A stretch of 64,000 nucleotides of DNA, taken from positions 124,001 to 188,000 of the forward strand of contig DCMZ01000010.1 of the NCBI GenBank assembly GCA_002321895.1, given 5' to 3'. Positions 18,736 to 28,297 of this stretch are shown here, one piece after another. The stretch's first letter is position 1. Each line of letters opens with the position of its first letter. The notes below the pieces were generated by a model, which saw only the letters and a program-made list of their open reading frames with translations, did not search any database and was not told the DNA's origin. Made by a program: the position numbers and the translations under genes. The DNA is from Bdellovibrionaceae bacterium UBA1609 (GTDB lineage Bacteria > Bdellovibrionota > Bdellovibrionia > Bdellovibrionales > UBA1609).

Positions 18736-19272
18736 TTGAATCACATCATTCCTAAATGAAGTGGGATTTTCACTTATGCCCTTCCAGAGATCCGAACTAG
18801 TACTCCAGGCATGAGAAGAGGCTTTCTCCGAAAACTCAGCCATTACTTTGGCGACCTCTTTAATATTTAACAAAATGTTTCTCTCATAGGAATGAGGAAC
18901 CTTGTTGTCATAGACTCCAATCAAAGCATACTCAATGAGCTTTTCATGAAGCCGATAAAATGTTCTCTCTGACAATTCATTCTTTTTGAATAGCTCTACC
19001 GTCAATCCCGTCCCCTCTAGTTTGCCAATGTACTGCATAACCAGAATCGAATCTAATAGCGCGACACTTCTATAATCTTTAACAATGGGTTTTACCCTAC
19101 ATACATGATCTGCATGAGAAAAAAGACCGTACTCATTAAAGCTCACTTTTTTAATGATAAGCATTTTTAGCCAATGAGAAGAATAGGTCGAATGAAATCT
19201 ATCTATGACCATCCCTGCAACCATTACAACCAGGAGAACTAAGATCGTAGGCGCTAGTAGCTTTTTCAACAT
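18688..19272 (-). CDS. hypothetical membrane-anchored protein
   Basis: 194-aa protein that I do not recognise. A hydrophobic helix at residues 4-23 (LLAPTILVLLVVMVAGMVI) would anchor it or serve as a signal. The rest is mixed alpha/beta with two Cys and would lie outside the cytoplasm. It follows scpB by 2 nt on the same strand, so it is the last gene of the scpA-scpB transcript. Its last 48 nt overlap the convergent FAD gene. The position suggests co-expression with condensin, but nothing in the sequence points to a DNA role. Confidence 0.65.
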   Translation of the reverse strand: MLKKLLAPTILVLLVVMVAGMVIDRFHSTYSSHWLKMLIIKKVSFNEYGLFSHADHVCRVKPIVKDYRSVALLDSILVMQYIGKLEGTGLTVELFKKNELSERTFYRLHEKLIEYALIGVYDNKVPHSYERNILLNIKEVAKVMAEFSEKASSHAWSTSSDLWKGISENPTSFRNDVIQLGRLNMSGKCWKVLF

Positions 19273-19274
19273 TA

Positions 19275-20666
19275 TTATATGGTGGAGTCTTCTGATTCAC
19301 CACTGTCAGCTAACGCCGTATCGAGCTCATTCGACTCCGCACTCGCCTCTATTGGTTCCTCTGAATTTTCACTACCTTCAATGGAAACTTCAGATGTCAT
19401 TTCCTGAAGAACTTGCTCCATTTCATGTTCGCCTGGTGGCTCCAGCAACTCACCTTCTGAGTCATCAACTGTATCTGCAGCCAAAGCTTCGGAGATCTCG
19501 GAAGCTTCGTCATCATCGGATAACAACTCAGCCACTTCAGCAGCATCGCTCGCCTCCTGCACTTCAGCATTCAGCTTTTCATCGTAGCGTTCCAACCATC
19601 TTTGATCTTTACTATCTACTTCCTCACCCACTAACAACTTCTCTCGAATTTCTTGAGCTCTTTCTTTGTCGCGACGCTCTTTCTCGCGCTGTTTTTCTTC
19701 TTCGAAAAACTCACTGCTCGTATCTATGTTTTGTAAGGTATCGGAAATCTTTTCAAGCTCATCGGTAGCTGCAGAATAAGACGTCACTGCATCTTTTGCC
19801 ATACCATCGGCTACATCTCCCAGAGTTTCTTTCTTTTCAGCTTCTTCTGGATCCATACCTTCCGGAATTAACTCATCAATTTCAGAAAGAGACGGAAGCT
19901 CATCTAAATTCCTAAGACCAAAGATTTCTAAAAATCTTTTTGTGGTTTTATATAACATCGGTTTCCCTGGAAGTTCACTTTTGCCTCCAAAGGCTAAAAG
20001 ATTCTTCTCCATTAAACCTCTTACCAAATGGCCCGATTCCACCCCTCGAACCTCATCCACCTGGATTTTTGCACAAGGTTGTTTGTAAGCCACTATGGAA
20101 AGCACTTCCAATGCAGGCCCTGAAAGTTTAAAAGGACGGGCTTTCACCATTCTTCTTAAATAGTCCATATTATCGGACTTAGTTCGTAACTGAAAACCAC
20201 CATTGACTTCTTCAATGGTTACGCCACGCTCTGAGCCAGCATATTCTACCATTAAGCGCTCAATCGCTCGCTTAATCTGCTTAGTTCCAACATTCGTTCC
20301 ACGAAAAGCCTGTTTTAAAACCGCAACACTTTGGGCTTTCTCTGTGGAAAACAAAACGCTCTCTACTATAGAAATGACTCTCTCATCTTCAACAAATTCT
20401 TTTTCTTCGATTTCTTCGGCTTCAAAAGATTCTAATTCGGTACCACTAACATCCACATCGGCAGAGGCTTCTAATGGTTCGGATATTTCTTCGCTGTCTT
20501 CATCGCCTTCAGAAGCAGGCTCAACATATTGTGATTCAGAGTTCTCTGAAAATTGTAAGTCCTCGACTGCATCTTCGGAATTTTCAGTTACAATACCGTC
20601 TTCTATCTGTTCGGCATCCAACTCGTCTAGTTCTATCTCTTTTGGTTCAATGATGTCTTCACTCAT
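19275..20666 (-). CDS. scpB: segregation and condensation protein B, with long acidic extensions
   Basis: Kleisin-associated winged-helix protein of the Smc-ScpA-ScpB condensin. The core is at about residues 95-270: ISIVESVLFSTEKAQS, then GGFQLRTKSD and the second winged helix VLSIVAYKQPCAKIQVDEVRG with KPMLYKTTKRFLEIFGL. ScpB is usually about 180-220 aa; here it is 463. The surplus is an N-terminal Glu/Asp/Ser-rich stretch of about 90 residues and a C-terminal Glu-rich tail of about 190, with a charged helical segment (FEEEKQREKERRDKERAQ) inside. The start is 10 nt after the scpA stop. Confidence 0.9.
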   Translation of the reverse strand: MSEDIIEPKEIELDELDAEQIEDGIVTENSEDAVEDLQFSENSESQYVEPASEGDEDSEEISEPLEASADVDVSGTELESFEAEEIEEKEFVEDERVISIVESVLFSTEKAQSVAVLKQAFRGTNVGTKQIKRAIERLMVEYAGSERGVTIEEVNGGFQLRTKSDNMDYLRRMVKARPFKLSGPALEVLSIVAYKQPCAKIQVDEVRGVESGHLVRGLMEKNLLAFGGKSELPGKPMLYKTTKRFLEIFGLRNLDELPSLSEIDELIPEGMDPEEAEKKETLGDVADGMAKDAVTSYSAATDELEKISDTLQNIDTSSEFFEEEKQREKERRDKERAQEIREKLLVGEEVDSKDQRWLERYDEKLNAEVQEASDAAEVAELLSDDDEASEISEALAADTVDDSEGELLEPPGEHEMEQVLQEMTSEVSIEGSENSEEPIEASAESNELDTALADSGESEDSTI

Positions 20667-20676
20667 TATCTATCCC

Positions 20677-21699
20677 TTACCCCAAAACTTCATCATCTGA
20701 ATCATTGATATTTAATCTCTTCAACTCAAGCTCAATTTCATCGTCCGTTGCAGCTTCCACCTCTATAGGTTCATCTTTAGCAGCTACAGGTGTTTGTAAT
20801 ATATCTTTAACTTCTTCTCCTGCCACCAAAGCCTCAGCCTCCTCTTCAGTAACCTCTTCCACATGAGGCTCTTCCGATTCCTGATCTAAATCTAGAGTCA
20901 GGTTAGCTCCCTCATTCTGCATTATGTTTTCTTCAGTGACATAACTGTACGCCCCACTATCAATGAGCTGATCATCAATTGGGCGAAGAGATTTTACATA
21001 AATGTCAGATAATGGTGCCGATTGATAAAGACTGACATAACCCAACTTGCCTAACTCCAAAAAGGACAAAAATGTAATCAATACTTGATTCTCAACACTG
21101 GACTTAGCAGTGATTAACTTCTTAAAAACTGTCGTCTCACCCAGTTTTAAGATGTAGCGCAGTTCTTGAACTCTCTCGGCTATGGACTGAAGTTCCATCC
21201 CCACTTTATGAACAGCTCTTTTCATATTTTTTATAGCTGAACGATAAGATCGAATCAGTGCAAACAAAGGATTGTCTTCCACTTCCACTTCATCGTCATC
21301 TTCTAAAACCACTTCTTCTCGCCGACCTCTCAAATACACATCACGCCCCACAAGTGGTCTTTCATAGAGCTTATGAGAGGCTTCTTTATACATTTGGTAT
21401 TCGATTAACTTTTGAACCAGCTCTTTACGAGGATCTTCTGTCTCCTCAATCTCTTCACCATTCTCATCGTATTGAGGAAGCAACATTTTAGATTTGATCT
21501 GCAAAAGCGTAGCGGCCATGGCTACAAAATCTCCGGCAACTTCTAAATCTAACTTCCGCATAGCCCGGATATACTCCAGATACTGCTGCGTAATTTGATG
21601 AATGTTGATATCAAATATATTCATTTCTTCTTTACGTATAAGATAAAGAAGAAGTCCCATTGGACCTTCAAATTTTTCTAACTGAATGTGTAAACTCAC
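20677..21699 (-). CDS. scpA: segregation and condensation protein A (kleisin)
   Basis: Kleisin subunit of the bacterial condensin, bridging the Smc heads. The N-terminal block has FEGPMGLLLYLIRKEEMNIFDINI and ITQQYLEYI. The middle has the AATLLQIKSKMLLP signature, and the C-terminal winged helix contains VENQVLITFLSFLELGKLG. It is 340 aa, longer than the usual 250, because of an acidic C-terminal tail like that of its partner ScpB. It starts with GTG at 21699 behind a GAGGG site 5 nt upstream. The site-2 protease gene lies 149 nt upstream, in an order seen in other delta-type genomes. Confidence 0.93.
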   Translation of the reverse strand: MSLHIQLEKFEGPMGLLLYLIRKEEMNIFDINIHQITQQYLEYIRAMRKLDLEVAGDFVAMAATLLQIKSKMLLPQYDENGEEIEETEDPRKELVQKLIEYQMYKEASHKLYERPLVGRDVYLRGRREEVVLEDDDEVEVEDNPLFALIRSYRSAIKNMKRAVHKVGMELQSIAERVQELRYILKLGETTVFKKLITAKSSVENQVLITFLSFLELGKLGYVSLYQSAPLSDIYVKSLRPIDDQLIDSGAYSYVTEENIMQNEGANLTLDLDQESEEPHVEEVTEEEAEALVAGEEVKDILQTPVAAKDEPIEVEAATDDEIELELKRLNINDSDDEVLG

Positions 21700-21848
21700 C
21701 CAAACCCTCGAAAACTCTACAAAATTGACACTTAACAGCAGTTAATTGAAACAGTCCTAGACTAAAGTTGCAAGTGTTCTTTGAAAGCAAAGAATGAATT
21801 TCGCAATAAAGACGATTCCTCAATTATATTCAATATTTGCACTGCTTA

Positions 21849-22490
21849 TTAAACAAACAAATAACGTAGTCCCGCATCGAGAAGATAGACGGGATAGGCC
21901 AAATATCTAAAAAAGCCGGTTACAAACAAAATCAACAAGCCAATGTTAAGCATCATTTGATTGTCTTCGAGCCAACGGTTGGCCTTATAAGGCAGAAATC
22001 GCGCTAAAACCTTGCCTCCATCCAGAGGATGAATAGGAATCATGTTAAATATCGCTAAAAAAAGATTAAAAATGATAAAAACGTTCAACCCTTCACGGGT
22101 AAAGGCCGAATGCCCCACTCCAAAGTCTCCCCGCTCCAACACACCGTAAAGTATGACCCCAATCAATGCCAATAGAACATTAGAGGCCGGCCCGGCAATA
22201 GCAACAAGAAACATGTCATTTTTTTGATCTTTTAGATTTCTAGGGTTAACAGGAACCGGCTTGGCCCAACCGAATAGAAAGGGAATCACTCCAGATAATG
22301 CCAAAAGAGGGAAAATTACAGTTCCTACCCAATCTATGTGGGCCATTGGATTCATAGTCAATCGCCCCATCACTTCAGCCGTATCATCCCCTCGTAATTT
22401 GGCTACGAAACCGTGTGCAAATTCGTGAAAGCATAGTGCCATTAAAAAGGCCACATAAAAAATTGCGATTTGTCCGGGATTGATATCCAT
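21849..22490 (-). CDS. site-2 protease family membrane metalloprotease (M50)
   Basis: Intramembrane zinc protease of 213 aa with about five membrane helices. The zinc motif HEFAH lies in the first helix (FHEFAHGFVAK), and the second metal motif is in MIPIHPLDGGKVLARFLP. It belongs to the short M50B branch (YwhC/Rip-like) without PDZ domain, whose substrates are mostly unknown. Neighbour of scpA and scpB on the same strand, probably in the same or an adjacent transcript. Its start is divergent from the FadL-like gene. Confidence 0.88.
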   Translation of the reverse strand: MDINPGQIAIFYVAFLMALCFHEFAHGFVAKLRGDDTAEVMGRLTMNPMAHIDWVGTVIFPLLALSGVIPFLFGWAKPVPVNPRNLKDQKNDMFLVAIAGPASNVLLALIGVILYGVLERGDFGVGHSAFTREGLNVFIIFNLFLAIFNMIPIHPLDGGKVLARFLPYKANRWLEDNQMMLNIGLLILFVTGFFRYLAYPVYLLDAGLRYLFV

Positions 22491-22519
22491 ACAGATTCGT
22501 CCTTATAATAGGTTTAGCT

Positions 22520-23761
22520 ATGTTTATATTGAGAATTTTACTTCAAGTCACTGTCCTTTTCTGCTCGGCGACCTCTATGGCCGCTTATGCTAACTTTAAC
22601 AACGTTCTCATAGGCGAGAAAGCCGCTGGTATGGGAGGGGCTTTTGCAGCCGTTGTTGGAGATGCTTCCGCCAACGCGTTTTACAACCCCGCTACCCTAT
22701 CGTGGATGCATGGCCACAGCTTATCCACAACCGCGAACCTCTATATGAAAAACGATGTGGACTATGCCCGCCCCAAAGGCTTTTCACAGTCAGCTTTAAG
22801 AGTGAATCAAGGATCCATTAAACCTGTGCCATCTTCAAGTGGGACCGTACATACCTTTGGCAACTTTGCATTAGGTTTAAGCATCCTAACTCCTGATTTT
22901 TCGGCTTACACGGGAGAAATCGAAACCAGCGATAGTGTAACGTCATTTCTCAATACTCGAGACGAATCTTTATGGGTGGGTGGTTCTACGTCATTAAATA
23001 TAAGTGAATCGGAATCCTTAGGCCTAACAATGTACTACACTTCCCGAACGTTTTCCCGATCGGTCTCTGACATCTCTCAAGGCTCCACCACCTATTCCAT
23101 TACTGAGGACAAGGAACTTGCACACAACTCTCTAGTCTATATTCTAGGCTACTTTAAACAAATTAACCGGAGATGGAGCTTTGGATTCTCGCATCGATTT
23201 AGATCCTTAGGTATATCTGGAAAAGGCAGCTACACTCGCTCTCGTGTGGGTACAGACAATACTGTTGAAACAACTAATAAATCCGATATGAACGCTCAAA
23301 CCACCATACCCAACAAATCCACGCTGGGTATCGCCTATAAAATCCCTAAATTTTTTACTGTCAGCTTTGATGCATCCTTTTACGATGAAGCTTCATATGA
23401 TGATTTAGATGACCCAACGCTGGCAGAAAAAATTGAGCATCGACCGGTATGGAATTTCCACCTTGGTGGCGAATATCATCATAGATCCTGGCTAGCGTTT
23501 CGAGCCGGAGTGTTTACAAATAACTCCTCCACTCCAGACATTCCCACGACCCCCACTCGCCGATATCAGGATCACATAGATATGCTAGGATTTAGCTTTA
23601 ATGCTGGTTTTCACACCAGCGAAAATTCCTCGGTTTCTTTAGGTGGGTATTACACTGGAGGCAGCGGCCATGCCGTAGAAATCGCCGGTCAAGAACTCGC
23701 TAAAATTAAAAAAAGCGCTCAGGCCTTCACATTTTTAGTGAGCACAGCCTATAACTTCTGA
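22520..23761 (+). CDS. FadL/OmpP1/TodX-type outer membrane protein
   Basis: 413-aa outer membrane beta-barrel with a signal peptide ending near MAAYANF. The mature N-terminus has the family pattern EKAAGMGGAFAAVVGDASANAFYNPATLSW, where GMGGA and the NPA turn are typical of long-chain fatty acid and hydrocarbon transporters. It ends in an aromatic residue (STAYNF), as expected for BAM substrates. The many beta-oxidation genes in this window make fatty-acid uptake a sensible guess. The esterase-like gene follows after 7 nt and is likely co-transcribed. Confidence 0.87.
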   Translation: MFILRILLQVTVLFCSATSMAAYANFNNVLIGEKAAGMGGAFAAVVGDASANAFYNPATLSWMHGHSLSTTANLYMKNDVDYARPKGFSQSALRVNQGSIKPVPSSSGTVHTFGNFALGLSILTPDFSAYTGEIETSDSVTSFLNTRDESLWVGGSTSLNISESESLGLTMYYTSRTFSRSVSDISQGSTTYSITEDKELAHNSLVYILGYFKQINRRWSFGFSHRFRSLGISGKGSYTRSRVGTDNTVETTNKSDMNAQTTIPNKSTLGIAYKIPKFFTVSFDASFYDEASYDDLDDPTLAEKIEHRPVWNFHLGGEYHHRSWLAFRAGVFTNNSSTPDIPTTPTRRYQDHIDMLGFSFNAGFHTSENSSVSLGGYYTGGSGHAVEIAGQELAKIKKSAQAFTFLVSTAYNF

Positions 23762-23768
23762 GGCAAAT

Positions 23769-24413
23769 ATGCGAACCATAGAATATAACTTACCCGTACT
23801 GTTTCCCACTCGAGCCCACCTCTACCAAGAGGAACAGAAAAGTAATGGATGCATATTGCTCCTTCACGGTTTCAATCAAGATGCAAAAACCATTTACGAA
23901 GACATCAAGTCTGTATTACCAAGCAACAAAATGATTGTTAGTCTAGAAGCTCCCCTGCCTGTACCTCAAAAAAGAAAGGAAAAATGGTTTCTGGGTTTTT
24001 CATGGTACATTTTCGACTTTAATAAAAAAGATTTTATCTACAGTCCTGAGCTGGCCAACACCCTGACTGAAGGTTATCTGAAGAAATTGAGCTTATGGGA
24101 TAGTATTGATACTATCGTCGGTTTTTCGCAAGGCGGATACACAGCGCCCTTCATCGCTTCATCCCTTCCTAATATCAATAAAGTCATCGGCATCAATTGT
24201 CGATTCAGACATGAGGAATTCAAAGACAATCCCAATCAACTTAATCTAGTAGCCATTCATGGTTCCAATGATCAAATGGTCAATCCGAATGAGGCCATTG
24301 AGAGTTACAAAAAAATAGTTCAAAATGTTGAGGATCAGAAAATTATAGTTGTTGAAGGGTCTGGTCATTTTATCGACGAGAATCTTTTGAAAGCACTGAG
24401 CTCTCAATTATAA
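23769..24413 (+). CDS. alpha/beta hydrolase (phospholipase/carboxylesterase-like)
   Basis: 214-aa serine hydrolase of the COG0400 type. The oxyanion segment is LLLHGFNQDA and the nucleophile elbow GFSQGGYTA. The acid is in IHGSNDQMV and the catalytic His in EGSGHFID, in the right order. No signal peptide is present, so it acts in the cytoplasm. It lies 7 nt after the FadL-like gene and is followed at once by a strong bidirectional terminator. Substrates may be short acyl esters; this is family inference. Confidence 0.82.
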   Translation: MRTIEYNLPVLFPTRAHLYQEEQKSNGCILLLHGFNQDAKTIYEDIKSVLPSNKMIVSLEAPLPVPQKRKEKWFLGFSWYIFDFNKKDFIYSPELANTLTEGYLKKLSLWDSIDTIVGFSQGGYTAPFIASSLPNINKVIGINCRFRHEEFKDNPNQLNLVAIHGSNDQMVNPNEAIESYKKIVQNVEDQKIIVVEGSGHFIDENLLKALSSQL

Positions 24414-24439
24414 AAGCCTGGGATTTTCCCCAGGCTTTT
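24412..24439. terminator. bidirectional Rho-independent terminator
   Basis: A perfect 11-bp stem (24412-24422 with 24429-24439, AAAAGCCTGGG with its complement) and a 6-nt loop. The A/T ends give a U-run on both strands, so it serves the hydrolase gene ending at 24413 and the convergent lipoprotein gene ending at 24467. Confidence 0.92.
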
Positions 24440-24466
24440 AAACTCATCTCATATTTGGTGTGAGTT

Positions 24467-25108
24467 TTACTTGGCTAAAAAGGCGAGGAGAAGCAATCTC
24501 ATTCCACCCACTTTATCATCATTAAATCTTCTGAATTCCGACTTTATGATAATCCAGATTAAGCTTGTCTGATCGATTTTATCAATCAACTTATCGATTT
24601 TTGCATACAGTTTATCGACTTGTCCTAAAATTTTCTCAGCAACCTTATCGATTTTAGCAATGGCTTTATCTAATTTCGCCAGGACTTTTTCTAACTTAAC
24701 TATTGCCTCGGCATGTTCTGGGATAGAAGGATCCAAGAGATCAATCTCCGCTTGAACCTTAGCTTTTAAGTCCAAAATTTTCGCTTTTGCATCATCAAGA
24801 ACTTTAAAAATAGGGCTTAAAGCATCATCAAACTTTACTTTAATATCTTCAAGCTTAGAAGTATCCAATAGATCGTCAAAATCTAACTTCCCTTGGGCTA
24901 TATCACTATCTACATCGTCGGCAAGTTTGTTTGCATCTTCCAACTCCGAGTCACCTATGGCCGATATTTCTTCGTCTGCACCAGGATCGGTTACTTCTAT
25001 TCCTAGCCCTGCATTGCCATCTGGATCATTGAGTGATTTCATTCCTTCACCACACCCAACTAAACCCACGGCAACGAAAGCTAACAGAAACAATTTAGAT
25101 ACGTTCAT
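24467..25108 (-). CDS. lipoprotein with long amphipathic helices
   Basis: 213-aa hypothetical lipoprotein. The signal has the lipobox LVGC at residues 16-19, so Cys19 would be lipidated. A short acidic low-complexity region follows. From about residue 75 to 190 the protein is one heptad-like charged helix region rich in Lys, Asp, Ile and Leu (for example VEKILGQ-type repeats with ...AKIDKLIDKID), probably coiled coil. The start has an AGGAG site. The function is unknown; a structural envelope or fusion-type helical role is possible. Confidence 0.75.
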   Translation of the reverse strand: MNVSKLFLLAFVAVGLVGCGEGMKSLNDPDGNAGLGIEVTDPGADEEISAIGDSELEDANKLADDVDSDIAQGKLDFDDLLDTSKLEDIKVKFDDALSPIFKVLDDAKAKILDLKAKVQAEIDLLDPSIPEHAEAIVKLEKVLAKLDKAIAKIDKVAEKILGQVDKLYAKIDKLIDKIDQTSLIWIIIKSEFRRFNDDKVGGMRLLLLAFLAK

Positions 25109-25422
25109 GTTATTCTCCTGTCTTTCGTTCGCTGTTTTAGTTTCGCTACCCTTAAATAGAGCAACCCCAATGCCAGACCAGCTCCCACTGTGTTTGCAGA
25201 AACTTCACAAAGAGTGTTCAAGACCTTCGATCTGTAAACTCTGTGATCTTTTTTTTTAAAATTTTTATGGGTGAGAATGTTTTATTGCGATACAGGACCG
25301 GACTTTTTGACTGTCTAGTCCTGCAAAATTTAATGATTATGTTATGGATGCTTTGCGTTAACTGATTCTATTTGTGAATATACTTTACAACTTTTCTAGT
25401 TTCACGAAACCCTTCTCGCCCT
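25109..25422. other. intergenic region with nothing firm
   Basis: This 314-nt AT-rich stretch separates the lipoprotein start from the hemF stop. It contains a T9 run at about 25249-25257 and a 6-bp inverted repeat (CAGGAC/GTCCTG) with a long loop around 25293-25325. I see no convincing small gene, tRNA or consensus promoter; the lipoprotein promoter must be here. Confidence 0.5.
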
Positions 25423-26214
25423 TTACCAAGCAGCTAAAGGCGGCATTGAACAAAGTATGGCCTCCGGATTTCCGCCAGAATTAAAGCCAAACTTAGTGCC
25501 ACGATCATAGAGAAGGTTAAATTCCACATAATGAGCGCGTTTCTTTAGCTGAGTCATTCGATCTTCTTCGGTAAACGGCATATCAATTCTCTTTTTATAA
25601 ATAGGCATAACAGACTCGGTAAAGTGATCTCCAACAGATCGCCACATGGCAAGATCTTGATCTAAATCTCCAGAATTATAGTGATCAAAAAATATACCTC
25701 CAATACCTCGTTCTCTTTGATAATGTTTAATATAGAAGTATTCCGCCGCTTGCTTCGAAAAATCCTCGTAAAGATCACCGTCTGCGAAACCCTCTAGGCA
25801 CTTTTTAGCCACTCCATGGAAATGCTCCGTGTCTTCTGAGAATTCGAAACCCATTGGAGTTAAATCAAAACCTCCCCCTAACCACTTTTTATCACCAGCT
25901 TCTATATATCTAATGTTAAAATGTACCGTGGGCGCTTTTGGATTATTCATATGCGTGATTAAGCTCACCCCCGTCGCAAAAAATGGTGAGATATTTTTAT
26001 CTAATGGAAAGTGTTCGCCGCCCACTCCAGACCAATTGACGGCCGCTTTTTCAAACGTCTTACCTCGGATAACGGACATCTCTCCGCCACCAAATCCTTT
26101 GTTGTAATCCCACTCAGTTCGAACAAATTTTTCGCTGCTAGCCTCAATGCTTTCAAATTCCGAGCATATGGAATCCCTTAAACCCTTTAGGTAATTAACA
26201 ATCTCTTCACGCAT
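25423..26214 (-). CDS. hemF: oxygen-dependent coproporphyrinogen III oxidase
   Basis: Converts coproporphyrinogen III to protoporphyrinogen IX using O2, in haem synthesis in the cytoplasm. At 263 aa it is slightly short for HemF. Family blocks are GGGEMSVIRG near the N-terminus, PTVHFNIRYIE with the active-site His, the WLGGGFDLTP segment, FFDHYNSGDLDQDLA, and the C-terminal YDRGTKFGFNSGGNPEAIL. The gene stands alone on the minus strand, divergent from the receiver gene at 26339. It implies an organism that lives with oxygen. Confidence 0.95.
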   Translation of the reverse strand: MREEIVNYLKGLRDSICSEFESIEASSEKFVRTEWDYNKGFGGGEMSVIRGKTFEKAAVNWSGVGGEHFPLDKNISPFFATGVSLITHMNNPKAPTVHFNIRYIEAGDKKWLGGGFDLTPMGFEFSEDTEHFHGVAKKCLEGFADGDLYEDFSKQAAEYFYIKHYQRERGIGGIFFDHYNSGDLDQDLAMWRSVGDHFTESVMPIYKKRIDMPFTEEDRMTQLKKRAHYVEFNLLYDRGTKFGFNSGGNPEAILCSMPPLAAW

Positions 26215-26338
26215 AAAGCCTCCCTATCCATCCAGATGAATGTCTAAATATCCACCTCAGATTTAGACCGAAACCCTAGGAGAGACAACTCTTTACTAAT
26301 TTTTTGATTTTTGTTCTACTATTCAGACGAGGTCTTTG

Positions 26339-26734
26339 ATGTTTCAAAAAAATGCTCAAATCCTATGTGTGGATGACACGAGAACGGTTCACGAAATGCT
26401 AGAGAAGCTACTTAAAGAGCTGGGTTTCTCAAATCTTCACTTTGCCAGTCACGCAGATGATGCGGCTGAAATTTTAAATTCTAATTCCGAAATCGAACTG
26501 GTTATTTGTGATATCAATATGCCTGATAAAACTGGGTTAGATTTACTCAAGGGTGTGAGAAATCACCCCAATTTTGCAACCCTTCCCTTCATAATGCTTA
26601 CAATGGAAAATGACTTAAAAACAGTTAACAAGGCGATAGAGCTTGGCATATCTGGCTACCTTCTAAAACCCGTCAATCGAGATGCCCTAGAGAAAGGTAT
26701 GATCAACGCCTATAAAAAACGTGAAGGTCGATAG
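26339..26734 (+). CDS. single-domain response regulator (CheY-like)
   Basis: 131-aa receiver domain with no output domain. It has Asp12/Asp13 (VDDTRT), phospho-acceptor Asp58 in CDINMPD, Thr in MLTMEND and Lys in LLKPVN. A TTG lies in frame just before, but GAGG is 6 nt before the ATG at 26339. It resembles the CheY of the chemotaxis operon in size but is isolated, 80 nt upstream of an HD phosphohydrolase gene. A second CheY for motility, or a regulator of the HD protein, are both possible. Confidence 0.88.
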   Translation: MFQKNAQILCVDDTRTVHEMLEKLLKELGFSNLHFASHADDAAEILNSNSEIELVICDINMPDKTGLDLLKGVRNHPNFATLPFIMLTMENDLKTVNKAIELGISGYLLKPVNRDALEKGMINAYKKREGR

Positions 26735-26814
26735 GAAAATAATATTCATTGCGCAATCTAGCCCATCATCTAGTTGCGAGTGCAATTCTTATGAAAAGAA
26801 GCCGATAATCAAGT

Positions 26815-28296
26815 ATGGCAAAAACACTCTATAAAAAAGTAATGCATGATAACATCCACGGACACATTGTTCTTAACCGAGTGGAATCTCGAATACTCGA
26901 AACTCCCTATTTTCAGCGTCTCCGTTGGATTAAGCAATTAGGTTTCACATTTTATATCTATCCAGGTGCCACCCATACTCGCCACGCTCATGTTCTAGGC
27001 GTTTTGCATATGATGGATAAAACACTTAAAGCCATTGGCAAGGCTGTCCCAGAAGACAAACTGTTTGATCCTGATGCACGGGATGAAGGTACGCAGTTCC
27101 ATAGAACAATGAGGCTTGCAGCCATGTTACATGACATAGGCACAATGCCATTCTCCCATACCATAGAAATTGCTTATATTAATTTTTGGCGTTCCCAGAG
27201 AAAAAGTAGAAAAACCAAATATGAAGCTAACCATGAAAACTTAGGCAGCCACATCATAGAAAATACTGATTTTGACGGTGGCATAACCAAAATTTTAAAA
27301 GAAGAAGGCATTAATCCCAAAGAACTCTCAGAAACTATAGCCGGTCATTCCTCCACTCTGCTGGCCAATCAACTTATTCATAGTGATGTAGATGCCGATC
27401 GTATGGACTACCTACTTAGAGACGCACGACACACAGGCGTCCATCTTGGCTCTTACGATCAAAACCTCCTATTGAAAAATCTAGCCATTGCAAAAGTTGA
27501 AAATCAAGAGGTACTTTGTGTCCAGGAAGACGCTGTGAATGTGGTCGAATCCTTTTTAACCAGTCGATACTTTTGGTATTCCCAAATCATCAATGATGGA
27601 ACCGGTTACAAATTCGATTTGATCGCCGCAAAAATATACCAATATTTTTTAGAAAATGGCCTCGCTTACTCATTTGACTCTCTTATGGATCAAGTCAGTC
27701 AGAATCCAAATGAGTATTTCACGTTCAATGATTCCTACTTTATGGCTAAACTGCATGAATACCTTGCTGGCCGCATTACCCATCCATTAATTCGAGAGTT
27801 AAGCGAAATGCTTGCGAGCCGGAAAGCCCCAGCACAAATAAAAATAGATCCCGTGACTCCTACACTCGTGGAAAGTGAAGATCATCGGAAACATCTCATA
27901 GATCAAGTTTTAGATGTCTCCGCATGGTTAGAAAATGAGATTCACGAAATTGATCCAAATGCATGGATGATTTACGACATCCCACAAAAGGATGTGATCT
28001 TCACCAAGGGACACCAATCCATCAGTGGATCTAATCCAGTTCTCTCTAGGGATCCTGTAAAGGTACTTACTCGACACGGTGATGTTAAACTTCTCATTGA
28101 TATGTCTCATTCACTGCTTAAAATTATGAGCCAATATAGGAACTTTATTCCGAGAATCTATGTTAGCCCCGCCACTTACGAAAAATTGGACAAAAAAGGG
28201 ATTTTAGAAGAGATGCGTAATCAGTTCTCCAAATCCAATCCCCCTAAAAAAACCAAAAAGGTAAACTCTAAAACGAAAAAAAAGTCCTCTAATTAA
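26815..28296 (+). CDS. HD-domain phosphohydrolase
   Basis: 493-aa metal-dependent phosphohydrolase of the dGTPase/YdhJ-like HD superfamily. Metal ligands are visible as His57 (THTRHAHVLG), His106-Asp107 (MLHDIGTMPFSH) and the distal Asp in HSDVDADRMDYLLRD. The C-terminal 200 residues are alpha/beta and end in a Lys/Ser-rich tail. The substrate could be a deoxynucleoside triphosphate or another nucleotide. The exact octamer GCCGATAA 12 nt before the ATG looks like a sigma-28 -10 box but has no -35 partner. Confidence 0.85.
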   Translation: MAKTLYKKVMHDNIHGHIVLNRVESRILETPYFQRLRWIKQLGFTFYIYPGATHTRHAHVLGVLHMMDKTLKAIGKAVPEDKLFDPDARDEGTQFHRTMRLAAMLHDIGTMPFSHTIEIAYINFWRSQRKSRKTKYEANHENLGSHIIENTDFDGGITKILKEEGINPKELSETIAGHSSTLLANQLIHSDVDADRMDYLLRDARHTGVHLGSYDQNLLLKNLAIAKVENQEVLCVQEDAVNVVESFLTSRYFWYSQIINDGTGYKFDLIAAKIYQYFLENGLAYSFDSLMDQVSQNPNEYFTFNDSYFMAKLHEYLAGRITHPLIRELSEMLASRKAPAQIKIDPVTPTLVESEDHRKHLIDQVLDVSAWLENEIHEIDPNAWMIYDIPQKDVIFTKGHQSISGSNPVLSRDPVKVLTRHGDVKLLIDMSHSLLKIMSQYRNFIPRIYVSPATYEKLDKKGILEEMRNQFSKSNPPKKTKKVNSKTKKKSSN

Positions 28297-28297
28297 A

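Noticed and set aside
26795..26809. Exact GCCGATAA (sigma-28 -10 box) before the HD gene
   Set aside because: No TAAAG-type -35 box 11-12 nt upstream, and the start of transcription would fall on the coding start.
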